A DNA stretch of 16,262 nt from DATBAK01 sp036787815 (lineage in GTDB: Bacteria; Actinomycetota; Acidimicrobiia; IMCC26256; PALSA-610): the NCBI GenBank assembly GCA_036787815.1, contig DAIQOP010000067.1:1-16262 (forward strand), given 5' to 3'. Both the position numbers and the translations under genes were made by a program. The notes beneath the pieces were generated by a model. The model saw only the letters and a list, made by a program, of their open reading frames with translations, was not told the origin of the DNA and did not search any database. This document shows, one piece after another, positions 7,487 through 14,282 of this stretch. Position 1 is the first letter of the stretch. Each line of letters starts with the position of its first letter.

Positions 7487-7613
7487 CCTGCCGACCGGGT
7501 GCCCGTTCCATCCGCGCTGCGACGTCGCCGAGGAACGGTGCACGACCCTCGACGTGCAACTCTCCCCCGCGGGCCCGAGCCGGCGGGCCGCGTGCGTGAA
7601 GGTCGAGCCGTGA
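7485..7613 (+). pseudogene. C-terminal remnant of a DppD-type peptide ABC transporter ATPase
   Basis: In the frame one base off that of the flanking open frame, 7485-7613 reads YLPTGCPFHPRCDVAEERC, then TTLDVQLSPAG and AACVKVEP before TGA. This is the Cys-rich C-terminal end of the first ATPase (DppD/OppD) of a dipeptide/oligopeptide importer, where GCPFHPRC is the hallmark. Only about 42 codons remain; the ATP-binding core is gone. Its TGA overlaps the GTG start of the following DppF gene (GTGA at 7610-7613), the usual coupled dppD-dppF arrangement. The original operon, probably including a binding protein and permeases, has therefore been lost or omitted between about 7486 and this tail. 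Confidence 0.85.
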
Positions 7614-8647
7614 ACACCGCGCAACCGGCGGCCGACGCGCCGCTGCTCGAGATCCGCGACCTGCACGTGCACTTCGGTGCGAAGGGGCGCGCCGCGCGGC
7701 GGCACGCACCGGCGCGCGCCGTCGACGGCGTGAGCCTCGACGTGCGCGAGGGCGAGGTACTCGCGCTGGTCGGTGAGTCGGGCTGTGGCAAGACCACGTT
7801 GGCGCGCACGATCATGGGCCTCGAACGACCGGTGCACGGCGAGGTGCGCTTCGGTGGCAAGCCGATCCTCGGCCACGGCGGGGGCGGGCTGCACGCCTAC
7901 CGCCGGCGGGTGCAGATGGTGTTCCAGGACCCGACCGGCGCGCTGAACCCGCGCCAGACCATCTACGAGGCCGTCGCCGAGGGCTTGCGCGTGCACCACA
8001 TCGGCGGCGACGAGGAAGCGCTCGTCGCCGGCGCGCTCGCGCGATCCGGCCTGCGCCCTCCGGAACGATTCGTCGGCCTGTACCCGCACGAGGTGTCGGG
8101 TGGCCAACGCCAGCGGGTCGTGATCGCCGGTGCGATGGTGCTGGAGCCGCGGCTGCTCGTCGCCGACGAACCCGTGTCGAGCCTCGACGCGTCCGTGCGG
8201 GGCGAGATCCTGAAGCTCATGCGCGGGCTGGTCGACGAGACGGGCGTCGCGATCCTCGTCGTCACGCACGATCTCGGGCTCGCGTGGAACGTGGCCGACC
8301 GCGTCGCGGTGATGTACCTCGGACGCATCGTCGAGCTCGGCCCGACCGAGCAGATCCTCGAGCATCCGCAGCATCCGTACACACGCGCGCTGCTCTCCGT
8401 GGTGCCCGAGACCCGCCGCGTCGAGCAACAGATCCTCCAGGGCGAGACGCCTGACCCAAAGCGCATCCCCAAGGGCTGCCGCTTCCACCCGCGCTGCCCC
8501 CTCGTCGCGAGCGGCGAGGCCCAACGGCTCGGCATCCTCGACCGTTGCACGTCGGAGGACCCCACGCTGCATCCCGTGGCCGGTGCCGCGCACACCGCGG
8601 CGTGCCACGCGATCGGCACCGCCCCCGCGCTCGAGGAGCCCACATGA
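7610..8647 (+). CDS. Dipeptide/oligopeptide ABC transporter ATP-binding protein, DppF/OppF type
   Basis: A complete 345-residue ATPase of a peptide/nickel-family ABC importer, energising uptake by a two-permease complex together with a DppD partner. Walker A is GESGCGKT (residues 55-62), the Q-loop is VFQDP (Gln106), the signature is VSGGQRQR (from 162), Walker B is LLVADEP (182-188), and the switch histidine is His220 in VVTHD. The oligopeptide C-terminal extension has GCRFHPRCPL and later paired cysteines. The GTG start overlaps the stop of the DppD remnant, with AAGG upstream, and it fits the family N-terminus LLEIRDLHVHFG. It ends in an ATGA overlap with the DUF4177-like gene. No permease or binding-protein gene is present in the window, so its partners must lie elsewhere or have been lost. 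Confidence 0.93.
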   Translation: MNTAQPAADAPLLEIRDLHVHFGAKGRAARRHAPARAVDGVSLDVREGEVLALVGESGCGKTTLARTIMGLERPVHGEVRFGGKPILGHGGGGLHAYRRRVQMVFQDPTGALNPRQTIYEAVAEGLRVHHIGGDEEALVAGALARSGLRPPERFVGLYPHEVSGGQRQRVVIAGAMVLEPRLLVADEPVSSLDASVRGEILKLMRGLVDETGVAILVVTHDLGLAWNVADRVAVMYLGRIVELGPTEQILEHPQHPYTRALLSVVPETRRVEQQILQGETPDPKRIPKGCRFHPRCPLVASGEAQRLGILDRCTSEDPTLHPVAGAAHTAACHAIGTAPALEEPT

Positions 8648-8856
8648 CCGCCGCCCGATGGAAGTACCGCTTCGAGACGATCGAGCTTCCCGGCAAGGAC
8701 GAAGACGCCGCGAAGGTCGCGGCCCTCCGAGCCCTCGACCGGCTCGGCGGCGACGGCTGGGAAGCGGTGGGCTTCGCTCCGTCGCACGCCGCGAGCCACG
8801 GGCTGCGCGTCGAGACGACGCGCTTCGTCGTGCTCCTGAAGCGCGCGGTCGAGTAG
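8644..8856 (+). CDS. Small DUF4177-like protein
   Basis: A 70-residue soluble protein resembling DUF4177. The pattern is an opening WKYRFETIELPG, a helix with LRALDRLGGDGWEAVGF, and a final strand FVVLLKRAVE. The function of this group is unknown. The ATG overlaps the TGA of the DppF gene (ATGA), so translational coupling is likely. The channel gene starts 5 nt after its stop. Its place between a transporter ATPase and an ion channel is compact but does not by itself show a shared function. Confidence 0.8.
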   Translation: MTAARWKYRFETIELPGKDEDAAKVAALRALDRLGGDGWEAVGFAPSHAASHGLRVETTRFVVLLKRAVE

Positions 8857-8861
8857 CGGCG

Positions 8862-9881
8862 TTGACCGACTGGCGGCGGCTTCCGGTTGCGCTCGCGCTC
8901 CTCGCGGGCGTGTTCGCCGTCGGAACGATCGGCTACGTCGTCCTCGGCTTCTCCGTGCTCGACGCGGTGTACCAGACGGTGACGACGGTCGCGACGGTGG
9001 GCTTCCGTGAGGTGCATCCGCTCGACGGCGCCGGGAAGATCTTCACCATCTTCCTGATCCTCGTGGGCGTGGGCACCGCGTTGTACACGTTCAGCGTCGT
9101 GCTCGAGATGCTGATCGAAGGCCAACTTCGCGATCTCCTCGGGAGGCGACGGATGGAACGACAGATCGAAGCGCGACGCGGACACGTCATCGTGTGCGGG
9201 TGGGGCCGCGTGGGGCACGCCATCGCCGCGGAGCTCGTCGCCGGCGGGGCGGAGCTCGTCGTCGTCGAGATGGACGCGACCCGCGTCGACGACAGCGACG
9301 TCCCGAGCGTGGTCGGCGACGCGACCGACGACCGCGTGCTCGAGCGCGCCGGCCTGGCCCACGCACGCGCGCTGATCGCCGCCCTCGACACCGACGCGGG
9401 CAACCTGTTCGTCACCGTCAGTGCCCGAGCGTTGCGCCCCGACCTGTTCATCGTCGCTCGCGTACGCGTGACCGACAGCGAGGAGAAGCTCCGCCGCGCC
9501 GGCGCCGATCGGGTCGTGAACCCGCAGAGCATCGGCGGGGCCCGCATCGCGGCCTTCGTGCTCCAACCCCACGTGACCGAGTTTCTCGACGTCGTCATGC
9601 ACGACCGGGCGCTGGAGTTCCGCCTCGAGGAGGTGGTCGTGCCGCCGGGCGCAACCGTCGCCGGGCAGACCATCCGCGACGCGCACCTCCGCGACCGCAC
9701 CGGGGCACTCGTGCTCGCGTTGCGCGAGAGCGACGGCAGCTTCACCACGAACCCGTCTCCCGACGCCACGATCCGCGAAGGCCATGTGCTCATCGCCATC
9801 GGCACGTCGAGTGAGCTCGAGGCGCTCACGCACGCCATCGGCGAACGCGTCGGGCCGGACCCGGCCCCGCACGCAGGCTGA
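8862..9881 (+). CDS. Two-helix potassium channel with RCK (TrkA-N/TrkA-C) domain
   Basis: A 339-residue ion channel subunit. TM1 spans about residues 8-30 and TM2 about 58-82, with a pore loop between them carrying TTVATVGF at 41-48. The filter is thus TVGF rather than the classical TVGYG. The cytoplasmic part begins with the RCK/TrkA-N Rossmann fold (HVIVCGWGRVGHAIAAEL, GxGxxG at 113-118), with VVEMD binding the nucleotide ribose and VVGDATDD following. A TrkA-C-like domain covers roughly residues 250-325. It probably conducts K+ gated by a nucleotide or ion. The TTG start at 8862 is the only suitable codon after the DUF4177 stop and sits directly before the first hydrophobic segment. The stop is 7 nt from that of the convergent minus-strand gene. 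Confidence 0.88.
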   Translation: MTDWRRLPVALALLAGVFAVGTIGYVVLGFSVLDAVYQTVTTVATVGFREVHPLDGAGKIFTIFLILVGVGTALYTFSVVLEMLIEGQLRDLLGRRRMERQIEARRGHVIVCGWGRVGHAIAAELVAGGAELVVVEMDATRVDDSDVPSVVGDATDDRVLERAGLAHARALIAALDTDAGNLFVTVSARALRPDLFIVARVRVTDSEEKLRRAGADRVVNPQSIGGARIAAFVLQPHVTEFLDVVMHDRALEFRLEEVVVPPGATVAGQTIRDAHLRDRTGALVLALRESDGSFTTNPSPDATIREGHVLIAIGTSSELEALTHAIGERVGPDPAPHAG

Positions 9882-9888
9882 ACCCCGA

Positions 9889-10764
9889 TCAGCGTTGCGG
9901 TGCGAGTGAGGCGAGCTCGAAGCTGCCCCGCTCGGTGTACTTCGACGAACCGACGACCGTGTCGGTGTCGAGGTCGACGACTCTGCGGTTGCGCAGCGGC
10001 AGCCCGTCGCGCTGCGCGAACCACAGGTCGGTCGTCTGGGTGCCCGTCTGGTTGCCGGTGACGGTTCGCACCTGACGGAAGTGGTACGCGGCGACGCGCG
10101 TGCCGCCAACCGTGACCGTGTCGGGGCCGACGAACGTGTACGGCCCCGACGACACCGCCTCGCCCTTGGTACCGGTACTCGTGCCGCGGCACGTCTGCTG
10201 CCAATGATCACCGGGGCGCGCGCCGGCACGGATCGCGACCGACGCCGGGGCGCAGGTGAAGCTCGAGGTGCTGTCGTACTTCGTGAACACGAAGTCCCAG
10301 CGTTCGAAGGTCTGACCACCCAGCTCGACGAGGCCGCCGTCGCGGGGGCAGTACACCCATGTCTGCCAGTGCTGGCTGCTGTAGTCGATGCGGAACGTCC
10401 AGCAGCCGTCGCTCCGGTGCGTCACGGTCGCGGGCATCTGCGGACCCTGGCTCTGGCTCTTGGGCGGCAACGACAGATGCTCCGTGCCCGATCCCCGGTA
10501 GAGGTAGACGCCGGCGGCGGGCCGCAGCGCCGTGGTCGGCGCCAACGAGGTCGACGACCCCTGCTCGAAGCGCTGCCGCGCCGCCGACGTCGAGACCTGG
10601 TGGGCACCGCTGCTGCGCCACAGCATCACGAAGACGACGACGCCGACCGCGAACCCGGCAGCGACGACACCGGCGACGATCCGGAGGCGGCGCCGGCGGG
10701 GGTGCGCACGCGAACCGGTCGCGCCCGGTTCGCCGACCTCGACCTCCTCAACGACAGGAGCCAC
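9889..10764 (-). CDS. Membrane-anchored protein of unknown function
   Basis: A 291-residue protein with an acidic cytoplasmic N-terminus (VVEEVEVGEPG), a basic RRRRLR stretch, one transmembrane helix (about 27-49, IVAGVVAAGFAVGVVVFVML) and a large outer domain. The outer part has GVYLYRGSGTEHLSLPP, GCWTFRIDYSSQHWQTWVYC and later FTCAPAS and QQTCRG. These give four cysteines that may form two disulfides, and much beta-strand-like Thr/Gly/Val sequence. I do not know its function; similar one-pass proteins are common in actinobacteria. The start is GTG at 10764, as no ATG precedes the anchor helix. No strong ribosome-binding site is visible. It lies 63 nt behind the MFS gene and may be the last gene of that unit. 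Confidence 0.8.
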   Translation of the reverse strand: MAPVVEEVEVGEPGATGSRAHPRRRRLRIVAGVVAAGFAVGVVVFVMLWRSSGAHQVSTSAARQRFEQGSSTSLAPTTALRPAAGVYLYRGSGTEHLSLPPKSQSQGPQMPATVTHRSDGCWTFRIDYSSQHWQTWVYCPRDGGLVELGGQTFERWDFVFTKYDSTSSFTCAPASVAIRAGARPGDHWQQTCRGTSTGTKGEAVSSGPYTFVGPDTVTVGGTRVAAYHFRQVRTVTGNQTGTQTTDLWFAQRDGLPLRNRRVVDLDTDTVVGSSKYTERGSFELASLAPQR

Positions 10765-10827
10765 GAAGCGATCATCCGGCCGGGCCCCGTCGCGTCACAG
10801 GGCCGACAGTCCCGAGAACCCGAGGCG

Positions 10828-12057
10828 TCAGGCCCCGTCGGCTCGCGCGGCGGGCCGGCCGGGCGATCCGCGTTCGAGCCGCTCTCCCCCGATCACCAGC
10901 ACGAGCGCGAGCACCGCGACGACCGATCCCGAGATCACGAGGGGCACCCGACCGTTGCCGTGCCACGCCAGACCGGCCCACACCCCCGCGACCAGCGAGC
11001 CCGCGCCGAGGACACCCTGGTACAGCCCGAGCCCGCTGCCGTGGCGATCGGGCGGGAGCAGGTCGGAGATCCAGGCCTTGCCGACACCGTCGGTGAGCGC
11101 GGTGAACGCGCCGTAGAGCGCAAGCAGCGGGCACACCCACACCTCGGTCGTGACGACACCGAGCCCGACGTAGGCGACGGCGAACACCGCGAGACCCGCG
11201 GCGAACACGAGCCGGCGCGGCACCCGATCGGAGAGGTGCCCCGCCGGGTACGACAGCGAGGCGTAGCTGAGGTTGTAGAGCGCGTAGACGCCGATGATCG
11301 CCGCGAACCCGAGCCCCAACGACTTGGCCCGGAGGATCAGGAGCGCATCGCTGAAGTTCACGACCGCAAACAGCGCGAGGAACACGAGCACCCGCCAGTA
11401 GTGCCGTGGGTACTCACTGCGGACCTCGGTCACGCTCACGCGGGGCGCCCGATGATGACCGGCCGCTTCCCGGACGAAGACGATGAGGCCGACACTCACG
11501 ATCGCCGGGATCGAGGCCACGAAGAACAGCGGACGGATGTCGCGCGTGTGCCCGCCGAGCAGCTCGTACACGCCGAGCCCGAGCAGCGGACCGCACACCG
11601 CACCGGCCGTGTCGGCGGCGCGATGGAAGCCGAACGCCCGCCCGCGGAGATGCGCCGGCGTGTCGTCGGCGATGAGGGCGTCGCGGGGCGAGGTGCGGAT
11701 TCCCTTCCCGGTGCGGTCGACGAAGCGCACGACGAGCACGAACGGCCACGCCTGGGCCAACCCCATCAGCGGCTTGGCCAGCGAAGAGACTCCGTACCCG
11801 AGCGCGACGAGCGGGCGGCGCTTGCGCGAATCGGCCAACCGGCCGGACACGACCTTCATGATCGACGAGATGCCTTCGGCGACCCCTTCGATGAGCCCCA
11901 CCACGGCGACCGGCGCGCCGAGCACACCGGTGAGGAACAGCGGGAGCACCGGGTACAACATCTCCGACGCGGCGTCCTGGAAGAACGAGACCCACGACAG
12001 CACGATCACGTTGCGCGGGAGATGCTCGGGCCCGCGTGCCGTCTCCCGCGTTGACAT
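10828..12057 (-). CDS. MFS transporter
   Basis: A 409-residue major facilitator superfamily permease with about 12 hydrophobic segments. It opens with WVSFFQDAASEMLYPVLPLF. The loop 2-3 motif appears as SGRLADSRKRRPLVALGYG, and the repeat in the second half as GHLSDRVPRRLVFAAG. FVDRTGKGIRTSPRDALIA is typical of a widespread bacterial MFS group whose substrates are mostly unknown, often annotated as drug or sugar efflux. The ATG at 12057 is preceded by GGGGAG 9 nt upstream and lies 17 nt after the PAP2 stop, so the two are almost certainly cotranscribed. No substrate can be named. Confidence 0.92.
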   Translation of the reverse strand: MSTRETARGPEHLPRNVIVLSWVSFFQDAASEMLYPVLPLFLTGVLGAPVAVVGLIEGVAEGISSIMKVVSGRLADSRKRRPLVALGYGVSSLAKPLMGLAQAWPFVLVVRFVDRTGKGIRTSPRDALIADDTPAHLRGRAFGFHRAADTAGAVCGPLLGLGVYELLGGHTRDIRPLFFVASIPAIVSVGLIVFVREAAGHHRAPRVSVTEVRSEYPRHYWRVLVFLALFAVVNFSDALLILRAKSLGLGFAAIIGVYALYNLSYASLSYPAGHLSDRVPRRLVFAAGLAVFAVAYVGLGVVTTEVWVCPLLALYGAFTALTDGVGKAWISDLLPPDRHGSGLGLYQGVLGAGSLVAGVWAGLAWHGNGRVPLVISGSVVAVLALVLVIGGERLERGSPGRPAARADGA

Positions 12058-12074
12058 CCGAGGAGTCTCCCCGA

Positions 12075-12731
12075 TCAGGAGCCGCCGGGCACCCCGGCCT
12101 CCTCGTCGGCCGCGGATCCCTGCATCGCGAAGCGCACACCCACCAACGCGAGGAGCCAGCCGGCGGCGAGCAGCCAACCGCTCACGACGTCGCTCGCCCA
12201 GTGGACACCGAGGTAGACGCGCGAGCCGCCGACCGTGAGCCCGATCGTCGCGGCGGCAAGGACCACGAGCGGGCGCGAGCGCCTCGATCGGGCGCCCGCG
12301 GCCACCACGACGGCGAGCGCCGCGTAGCACGCGATCGACTGCGCCGCGTGCCCGGAAGGGAAGGCGGCGCCCGAGGCCGACACGAGTCGCGCGCTACTGG
12401 CCGGGCGCGGCCGGCCGACCACGTTCTTCACGACCTCGACGAGCACTGCGGCTCCGGTCGAGCTGAGCGCGACGAAGAGCGCGTCGAACGGTCGACGGCG
12501 CAGCACGAGCACCACGACTGCGACCGCGACCACGACGGCCACGACCGAACCGCTGCCGAGGAGCGTGACCCAACGCGCACCGCGCGACACCCACCCGACC
12601 CTGTGCGCCGAGACGAAATCGAGCACCCGGTGATCGACGCGGACGACGACCTCGCTCTCACGCACCGAGTCGGCAAGCTTGAGGAACCCCGCGGCGAACG
12701 CGGTGACTGCTCCCGCTACCAGGAACAGCAC
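12075..12731 (-). CDS. PAP2-family membrane phosphatase
   Basis: A 218-residue membrane phosphatase of the phosphatidic acid phosphatase type 2 superfamily, removing phosphate from lipid phosphates or isoprenyl pyrophosphates at the membrane. All three signature motifs are present: KNVVGRPRP, FPSGHAAQS and SRVYLGVHWASDV, giving the catalytic His of the SGH motif and the nucleophilic His of the third. About five to six hydrophobic segments surround them. The start is GTG at 12731. The frame is open upstream back to a TGA at 12801-12803 with no other usual start codon, so a slightly longer form is not favoured. It sits between the frameshifted small gene and the MFS gene. Confidence 0.92.
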   Translation of the reverse strand: MLFLVAGAVTAFAAGFLKLADSVRESEVVVRVDHRVLDFVSAHRVGWVSRGARWVTLLGSGSVVAVVVAVAVVVLVLRRRPFDALFVALSSTGAAVLVEVVKNVVGRPRPASSARLVSASGAAFPSGHAAQSIACYAALAVVVAAGARSRRSRPLVVLAAATIGLTVGGSRVYLGVHWASDVVSGWLLAAGWLLALVGVRFAMQGSAADEEAGVPGGS

Positions 12732-12800
12732 CGCCCGCTTCCGGGCCGGAACCGCCCAACTACTCCGGTTCGGGTTGACGACCCTTGTCGAGCGCGAGGC

Positions 12801-13095
12801 TCACCTCCGAGATTTCCTCGACGCAGTCTCGTGCTCCGTCTTCACCGTCGCGTCGCTCGTCGCCTTCACGAGCTTCCGGGCGAACTCGTTCGACGTGCCG
12901 ACGAGCTGCTCGGTCATCCTGAACGCCGAGTCGATGATCTTCCGGCGCGGTGCATCGTCGCCGATGTCGGGGAAGATGTCGTTGACCGTCGACGAACCGC
13001 CGTGCGGCTTCGAGCACGGACTCCTCGGCGTCGCGCACCGAATCGAGTATCCGGTTGGCGTCTTCGAGCCGGTCGGCTTCCTTTGTGCTGGTCAT
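12801..13095 (-). pseudogene. Small conserved actinobacterial protein, frameshifted
   Basis: From ATG at 13095, preceded by GGAGAGGTGG, the product reads MTSTKEADRLEDANRILDSV, then DAEESVLEAARRFVD. Near 12981-12995 the sense continues in another frame as VNDIFPDIGDDAPRRKIID, then SAFRMTEQLVGTSNEFARKL, ending with TGA at 12801-12803. Joined, this is a helical, charged protein of about 97 residues, matching in style a small uncharacterised actinobacterial family in which FVDTVN would be expected at the break. Two bases appear lost (or one gained) in GTCGACGGTCAAC. No slippery heptamer is visible, so programmed frameshifting is unlikely. The unshifted frame would end at 12760 with an Arg-rich nonsense tail. 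Whether this is a true mutation or a sequencing error cannot be told. Confidence 0.75.
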
Positions 13096-13200
13096 GGCAT
13101 CACACCACCTCTCCAGGTAGCCCCGACGGCCGAGATGCCGGCCGCCACGTTCACACTGACGCCGCCGGGCCGGTCGCAACAGAGACTTTCGGCAGGTCCG

Positions 13201-13206
13201 TAGCAT
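13201..13206 (+). promoter_or_regulatory. -10-like box TAGCAT before the DUF2804 gene
   Basis: TAGCAT ends 7 nt before the ATG at 13214, and no Shine-Dalgarno lies between them. This fits leaderless transcription. The surrounding 118-nt divergent gap (13096-13213) also serves the minus-strand unit. Confidence 0.4.
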
Positions 13207-13213
13207 CGCCCGC

Positions 13214-14257
13214 ATGGCGACGCACGAGCGGGAGCTCACCGAGCCCGTCGATCTCGCCACCGCCGACGGGCGTTCGCTCAACCCCGCCGCCCGGGGCTGG
13301 TCGCGGCGGCCCCTGCACCGGGCCAACCTCCGCGGGGATTGGGGACGCACCAAGCGCTGGGACTACTGGGCGATCCTGGCGGGCGATCTCGTCGTGTCGA
13401 GCGTCTACGCCGACGTCGACTACCTCGGCCTCGCCGACGTGTGGTGGGTCGATCTCGCGACCGGCCACACCGGCGGGCGCGGCATCGTCGCACCCTTCGC
13501 ACGCGGCATGCGGCTGCCCGACGTCCCCGCGACCGCTCCGCTCCACGTCGCCCGCCGGCACTTCGAGCTCGACATCAGCGACGATGCCGACGGCACGACG
13601 CACCTGCGCGCCCGCTGGGACGAGCGCGACGGCAGCCCCGCACGCCTCGACGCGAGCATCGCGCTTCCCGTGGGCCACGAGTCCCTCAACGTCGTCATTC
13701 CCTGGAGCGACCGGCGCTTCCAGTTCACGTCGAAGCACCAGGCGCGGCCGGCCCACGGCGAGCTCGTCGTCGGTGATCGCCACCGGCCCTTCGGCCGCGA
13801 CTCGGGCGGCAACGGCGCTGCATGGGGCGTGCTCGACGTCGGGCGCGGGCGCTGGCCGTACCGCACACGGTGGAACTGGGGCGGCGGCGCGGGCGCGACC
13901 ACCGACGGGCGCATCGTCGGCATCCAGATCGGCGGACGGTGGACCGAAGGCACGGGCTTCACCGAGAACGGCGTCATCGTCGACGGCGTGCTCACCAAGC
14001 TCGGGACCGAGCTGCGGTGGCAGTACGACTGGGACGAGCCGACGCGCCCGTGGCTCGTCGACGACCCCCACGGGCGGCTGCACCTCCGGCTCGATCCGCG
14101 CTTCGACAAGCACTCGAAGACCGAAGCCGGGGTGATGGGAACCGAGACCCATCAGGTCTTCGGTACGTGGTCGGGCACCTTCGTCGCCGACGACGGCGAA
14201 TCGATCGAGCTCGCGGGCATCCAGGGATTCGCGGAGGAATCGCGCTCGCGCTGGTGA
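13214..14257 (+). CDS. DUF2804 family protein
   Basis: A 347-residue soluble protein of the DUF2804 family, of unknown biochemical function. Family-like features are the RGWSRRPLHRANLRG opening, RTKRWDYWAI, the central GVLDVGRGRWPYRTRWNWGG (about residues 207-227), and the C-terminal QVFGTWSGTFVADDGESIEL. It is rich in Trp and beta-strand-forming residues, as expected of lipocalin-like or carbohydrate-active-like folds, but this is not a functional assignment. There is no signal peptide. The ATG at 13214 follows a -10-like TAGCAT and lacks a ribosome-binding site. The gene stands alone between divergent and convergent neighbours; the stop is 25 nt from the end of the CocE gene. Confidence 0.88.
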   Translation: MATHERELTEPVDLATADGRSLNPAARGWSRRPLHRANLRGDWGRTKRWDYWAILAGDLVVSSVYADVDYLGLADVWWVDLATGHTGGRGIVAPFARGMRLPDVPATAPLHVARRHFELDISDDADGTTHLRARWDERDGSPARLDASIALPVGHESLNVVIPWSDRRFQFTSKHQARPAHGELVVGDRHRPFGRDSGGNGAAWGVLDVGRGRWPYRTRWNWGGGAGATTDGRIVGIQIGGRWTEGTGFTENGVIVDGVLTKLGTELRWQYDWDEPTRPWLVDDPHGRLHLRLDPRFDKHSKTEAGVMGTETHQVFGTWSGTFVADDGESIELAGIQGFAEESRSRW

Positions 14258-14282
14258 GCGCCGCGCCGGTGATGACCGCCGG

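Larger units (their letters stand above)
6347..8647 (+). other. Uninterrupted chimeric frame: oxidoreductase N-part plus DppF
   Basis: From the ATG at 6347 to the TGA at 8645-8647 there is one open frame of 766 codons. It joins the truncated FAD oxidoreductase, about 41 residues of Arg/Pro-rich sequence (7487-7609) and the complete DppF-type ATPase. The linker is the DppD tail read in the wrong frame, which argues that the fusion is accidental rather than a designed two-domain protein. An automatic caller might report it as a single gene. Confidence 0.7.

Noticed and set aside
10081..12054. 657-codon plus-strand open frame
   Set aside because: It lies antisense to the anchored protein and the MFS transporter and has shadow-like composition (Asp/Arg/His-rich), with no domain.
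12981..12995. Programmed ribosomal frameshift in the small protein gene
   Set aside because: No slippery heptamer or following structured element is visible; a simple indel explains the break.
12036..14135. 699-codon plus-strand open frame
   Set aside because: It crosses PAP2, the small pseudogene and DUF2804 in a wrong frame; the second half is Ser/Thr/Pro/Arg shadow sequence.
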